Positions 12,800 through 14,541 of a DNA stretch of 14,541 nucleotides are shown in pieces (within the stretch, counting starts at the first letter, position 1; each line of letters begins with the position of its first letter). The stretch is from the NCBI GenBank assembly GCA_003131925.1, contig PKWC01000167.1, forward strand, positions 1 to 14,541, read 5' to 3'. The notes below the pieces were generated by a model, which saw only the letters and a list, made by a program, of their open reading frames with translations, had not been told where the DNA came from and ran no database searches. The translations under genes were made by a program, and so were the position numbers. The DNA comes from Alphaproteobacteria bacterium (lineage in GTDB: Bacteria; Pseudomonadota; Alphaproteobacteria; Micropepsales; Micropepsaceae).

Positions 12800-14194
12800 T
12801 CACCCGAGTGCCTTCACGATCCCTTCCGTCATCTTCTTCGCGTCGCCGAACAGCATCATCGTGTTGTCGCGGAAGAACAGCTCGTTTTCGATACCCGCAT
12901 ATCCGGAGCCCATCCCGCGCTTGACGAACAGCACGGTCCTCGCCTTCTCGACATCGAGGATCGGCATGCCGAAGATCGGCGATTGCGGATTATTCTTCGC
13001 GGCCGGGTTGGTCACGTCGTTGGCCCCGATCACATAGGCGACATCCGTGGTCGCAAACTGGCTGTTGATGTCGTCGAGTTCGAAGACTTCGTCGTAAGGC
13101 ACATTGGCTTCGGCCAGCAGAACGTTCATGTGCCCCGGCATGCGGCCCGCAACGGGGTGGATGGCGTAGGAGACTTTCACCCCTTCCTTTTTGAGAATGT
13201 CCGCCATTTCGCGCACGGCGTGCTGTGCCTGAGCAACCGCCATGCCGTATCCCGGCACGATGATCACGGAGCCCGCGTTCTTCATGATGAAGGCCGCGTC
13301 TTCGGCCGCGCCCTGCTTCACGGATCGTGTCTCCGCGGCGCCGGCCACGGCGACTTCGCCGCCAAACCCGCCCAGGATCACCGAAACGAAGGAGCGGTTC
13401 ATCCCCTTGCACATGATGTAGGAGAGGATCGCGCCCGACGAGCCGACAAGCGCGCCCGTGATGATGAGCGCGGTGTTCTCGAGCGTGAAGCCGATGCCGG
13501 CGGCGGCCCAGCCCGAATAGGAGTTCAGCATCGACACGACCACGGGCATGTCGGCGCCGCCAATCGGAATGATGAGCGTGATGCCGAAGACAAAGGAAAG
13601 CGCCACCACAGCCCAGAAACTCCAATGCGGCTGCGCCGTCACGAACCAGACGATGAGCGCCACGATGGAAGCGGCAATCAGCAGGTTCAGCGCATGGCGC
13701 GCCGGAAGGAGAATGGGCGCGCCGCTCATATTGCCGTTGAGCTTCGCAAAGGCGATGAGCGAGCCGGCGAAGGTGATTGCGCCGATGGCAACGCCGAGGC
13801 TCATCTCGATGAGGCTCTGCATGCGGATCGCACCTTCCGTGCCGATTCCATAGGCTTGCGGGCTGTACATGGCCGCAGCCGCCACCAGCACGGCGGCGAG
13901 ACCGACAAGACTGTGAAAGGCCGCAACGAGCTGTGGCATCTGGGTCATTGCGATTCGCCGCGCAACAACGGCTCCGATTCCGCCGCCGATCGCGATTCCG
14001 GCCACGATCAATCCCCAGGTGAGCGCATCGCTGACGCCTGCAACCCAGAGCGTGGTGACGATCGCGAGCGCCATGCCCGCCATTCCGCGCAGGTTTCCGG
14101 TGCGCGAGGTCTCCGGACTCGACAGCCCACGCAGGGCCAGAATGAAGAGAACGCCCGAAACGAGATAGGCGATGGCGGCGATGTCGGCCTTCAT
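12800..14194 (-). CDS. pntB: NAD(P) transhydrogenase subunit beta PntB
   Basis: This 464-residue subunit couples proton entry to hydride transfer from NADH to NADP+, supplying NADPH. Residues 1-265 hold about nine TM helices with the conserved proton-path residues, including His94 and the cytoplasmic-side Asp214 in PIGGADMPVVVSMLNSYSGW. Residues 285-464 are the NADP(H)-binding domain III, with PGYGMAVAQAQ (314-324), HPVAGRMPGHMNVLLAEA (346-363), GANDVTNPAA (390-399) and KRGMGSGYAGIENELFF (425-441). Length and motifs are complete. The ATG at 14194 overlaps the pntAB stop by 4 nt (ATGA), so translation is probably coupled. The dmeF-like gene starts 64 bp downstream on the same strand, with no clear terminator between them, so read-through is possible. 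Confidence 0.97.
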   Translation of the reverse strand: MKADIAAIAYLVSGVLFILALRGLSSPETSRTGNLRGMAGMALAIVTTLWVAGVSDALTWGLIVAGIAIGGGIGAVVARRIAMTQMPQLVAAFHSLVGLAAVLVAAAAMYSPQAYGIGTEGAIRMQSLIEMSLGVAIGAITFAGSLIAFAKLNGNMSGAPILLPARHALNLLIAASIVALIVWFVTAQPHWSFWAVVALSFVFGITLIIPIGGADMPVVVSMLNSYSGWAAAGIGFTLENTALIITGALVGSSGAILSYIMCKGMNRSFVSVILGGFGGEVAVAGAAETRSVKQGAAEDAAFIMKNAGSVIIVPGYGMAVAQAQHAVREMADILKKEGVKVSYAIHPVAGRMPGHMNVLLAEANVPYDEVFELDDINSQFATTDVAYVIGANDVTNPAAKNNPQSPIFGMPILDVEKARTVLFVKRGMGSGYAGIENELFFRDNTMMLFGDAKKMTEGIVKALG

Positions 14195-14499
14195 CGCTTC
14201 TCCTTCTTCCTGTACATGGCGAGCATGCGCCCGGTGACCAGAAAGCCGCCGAATATGTTCACGCAGGCCATGACCAGCGCGAAGAAGCCGAGAATTTTCG
14301 ACGCCCAGGACGTGCTGCCGAGTGCCGCAACCGAAACGGCGATGAGCGCGCCCACAACGATCACCGAAGAGATTGCGTTGGTGACACTCATGAGCGGGGT
14401 ATGCAGCGCGGGCGTCACGCTCCAGACGACGTAATAGCCCACGAAGATCGCAAGCACGAAAATCGAAAGACGAAAAACAAACGGATCAATCGCTTCCAT
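14191..14499 (-). CDS. pntAB: NAD(P) transhydrogenase subunit alpha part 2 PntAB
   Basis: This 102-residue membrane protein is the separate C-terminal part of the alpha subunit, as in alphaproteobacteria such as Rhodospirillum with three pnt genes. The conserved block WSVTPALHTPLMSVTNAISS, then VIVVGAL, spans residues 26-52, and four TM helices are visible. It joins PntB to form the proton channel; the NAD-binding PntAA should lie right of the window on the same strand. The ATG at 14499 gives the usual MEAIDPFVFRL start with GGTGAG 4 nt upstream. A GTG at 14508 with AGGAAAG upstream would add three residues and is nearly as likely. Confidence 0.95.
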   Translation of the reverse strand: MEAIDPFVFRLSIFVLAIFVGYYVVWSVTPALHTPLMSVTNAISSVIVVGALIAVSVAALGSTSWASKILGFFALVMACVNIFGGFLVTGRMLAMYRKKEKR

Positions 14500-14518
14500 G
14501 ACGCTCACCCAATTCTTT

Positions 14519-14539
14519 CCTCCCCCAACGTGGGGGAGG
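14519..14539. repeat. GC-rich palindromic element, copy 2 (at the window edge)
   Basis: CCTCCCCC (14519-14526), an AACGT centre and GGGGGAGG (14532-14539) form an 8-bp stem. It nearly duplicates the palindrome at 4904-4933. It lies about 11-20 bp upstream of the pntAB start on the minus strand, probably between pntAA and pntAB. The element is cut off by the window end, so its full length and flanks are unknown. Confidence 0.65.
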
Positions 14540-14541
14540 TG

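Noticed and set aside
12983..14434. Plus-strand open frame of 483 codons opposite pntB/pntAB
   Set aside because: The product is His/Arg/Asp-rich without any family motif, as expected from the complement of a GC-rich membrane-protein gene. pntB and pntAB are unmistakable on the other strand.
1..14541. CRISPR array, tRNA/rRNA, integrase, transposase, toxin-antitoxin or defence genes
   Set aside because: I looked for regular direct repeats, tRNA-like cloverleaf ends and familiar mobile or defence proteins on both strands and saw none. The content is housekeeping and core metabolism.

Overview
This 14.5 kb window reads as chromosomal core DNA from a GC-rich alphaproteobacterium, most likely a member of the Hyphomicrobiales (Rhizobiales). 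The reasons are the DUF1013/TrcR-type regulator, a COQ9-family protein, a pair of YdcH/DUF465 proteins beside purEK, an alphaproteobacterial S21 protein, and the three-gene form of transhydrogenase (pntAA/pntAB/pntB). No tRNA, rRNA, CRISPR array, transposase, integrase or phage gene is visible. All identifications come from reading the sequence and recalling families; no database search was run.

Layout, left to right. 1-912 (+): the tail of a quinone-oxidoreductase-like dehydrogenase, then the TrcR-type cell-cycle regulator. 949-2926 (-): a YqaA/DedA-like membrane protein followed by a YcaD-type MFS transporter whose frame is broken near 1885-1900. 3052-4893 (+): an AMP-forming acyl-CoA synthetase with an unusual Lys/Arg-rich N-terminal extension. 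4904-4984: a GC-rich palindrome and a separate minus-strand terminator. 5001-5781 (-): a small secreted protein and a YdcH protein. 5955-6161 (+): a second YdcH protein. 6162-6869 (-): a soluble diguanylate cyclase. 7048-8663 (+): purE and purK, overlapping by ATGA. 8614-9872 (-): def and a COQ9 gene, overlapping by GTGA. 10008-11809 (+): rpsU and a Rieske protein with a roughly 420-residue uncharacterised helical domain. 11806-12735 (-): a DmeF-like cation efflux protein. 12800-14499 (-): pntB and pntAB, overlapping by ATGA. The window ends in a second copy of the GC-rich palindrome.

The genes form small functional units. purEK catalyses the bicarbonate-dependent step from AIR to CAIR in purine synthesis. 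def with coq9 pairs nascent-protein deformylation with a ubiquinone accessory factor. pntAB and pntB form the proton-translocating part of NAD(P) transhydrogenase. rpsU probably shares a transcript with the Rieske protein. The window is tightly packed: four convergent gene pairs meet with 36, 0, -50 and -4 bp between them, and none has an obvious intrinsic terminator. Several genes (def, the second ydcH, perhaps dmeF) lack a clear Shine-Dalgarno but have a -10-like hexamer 6-7 nt before the start codon, which suggests leaderless mRNAs.

The items most worth following up are the Rieske/helical fusion protein, the basic extension on the acyl-CoA synthetase, the repeated palindrome, and the leaderless def promoter. 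I did not find an obvious new defence or mobile system.
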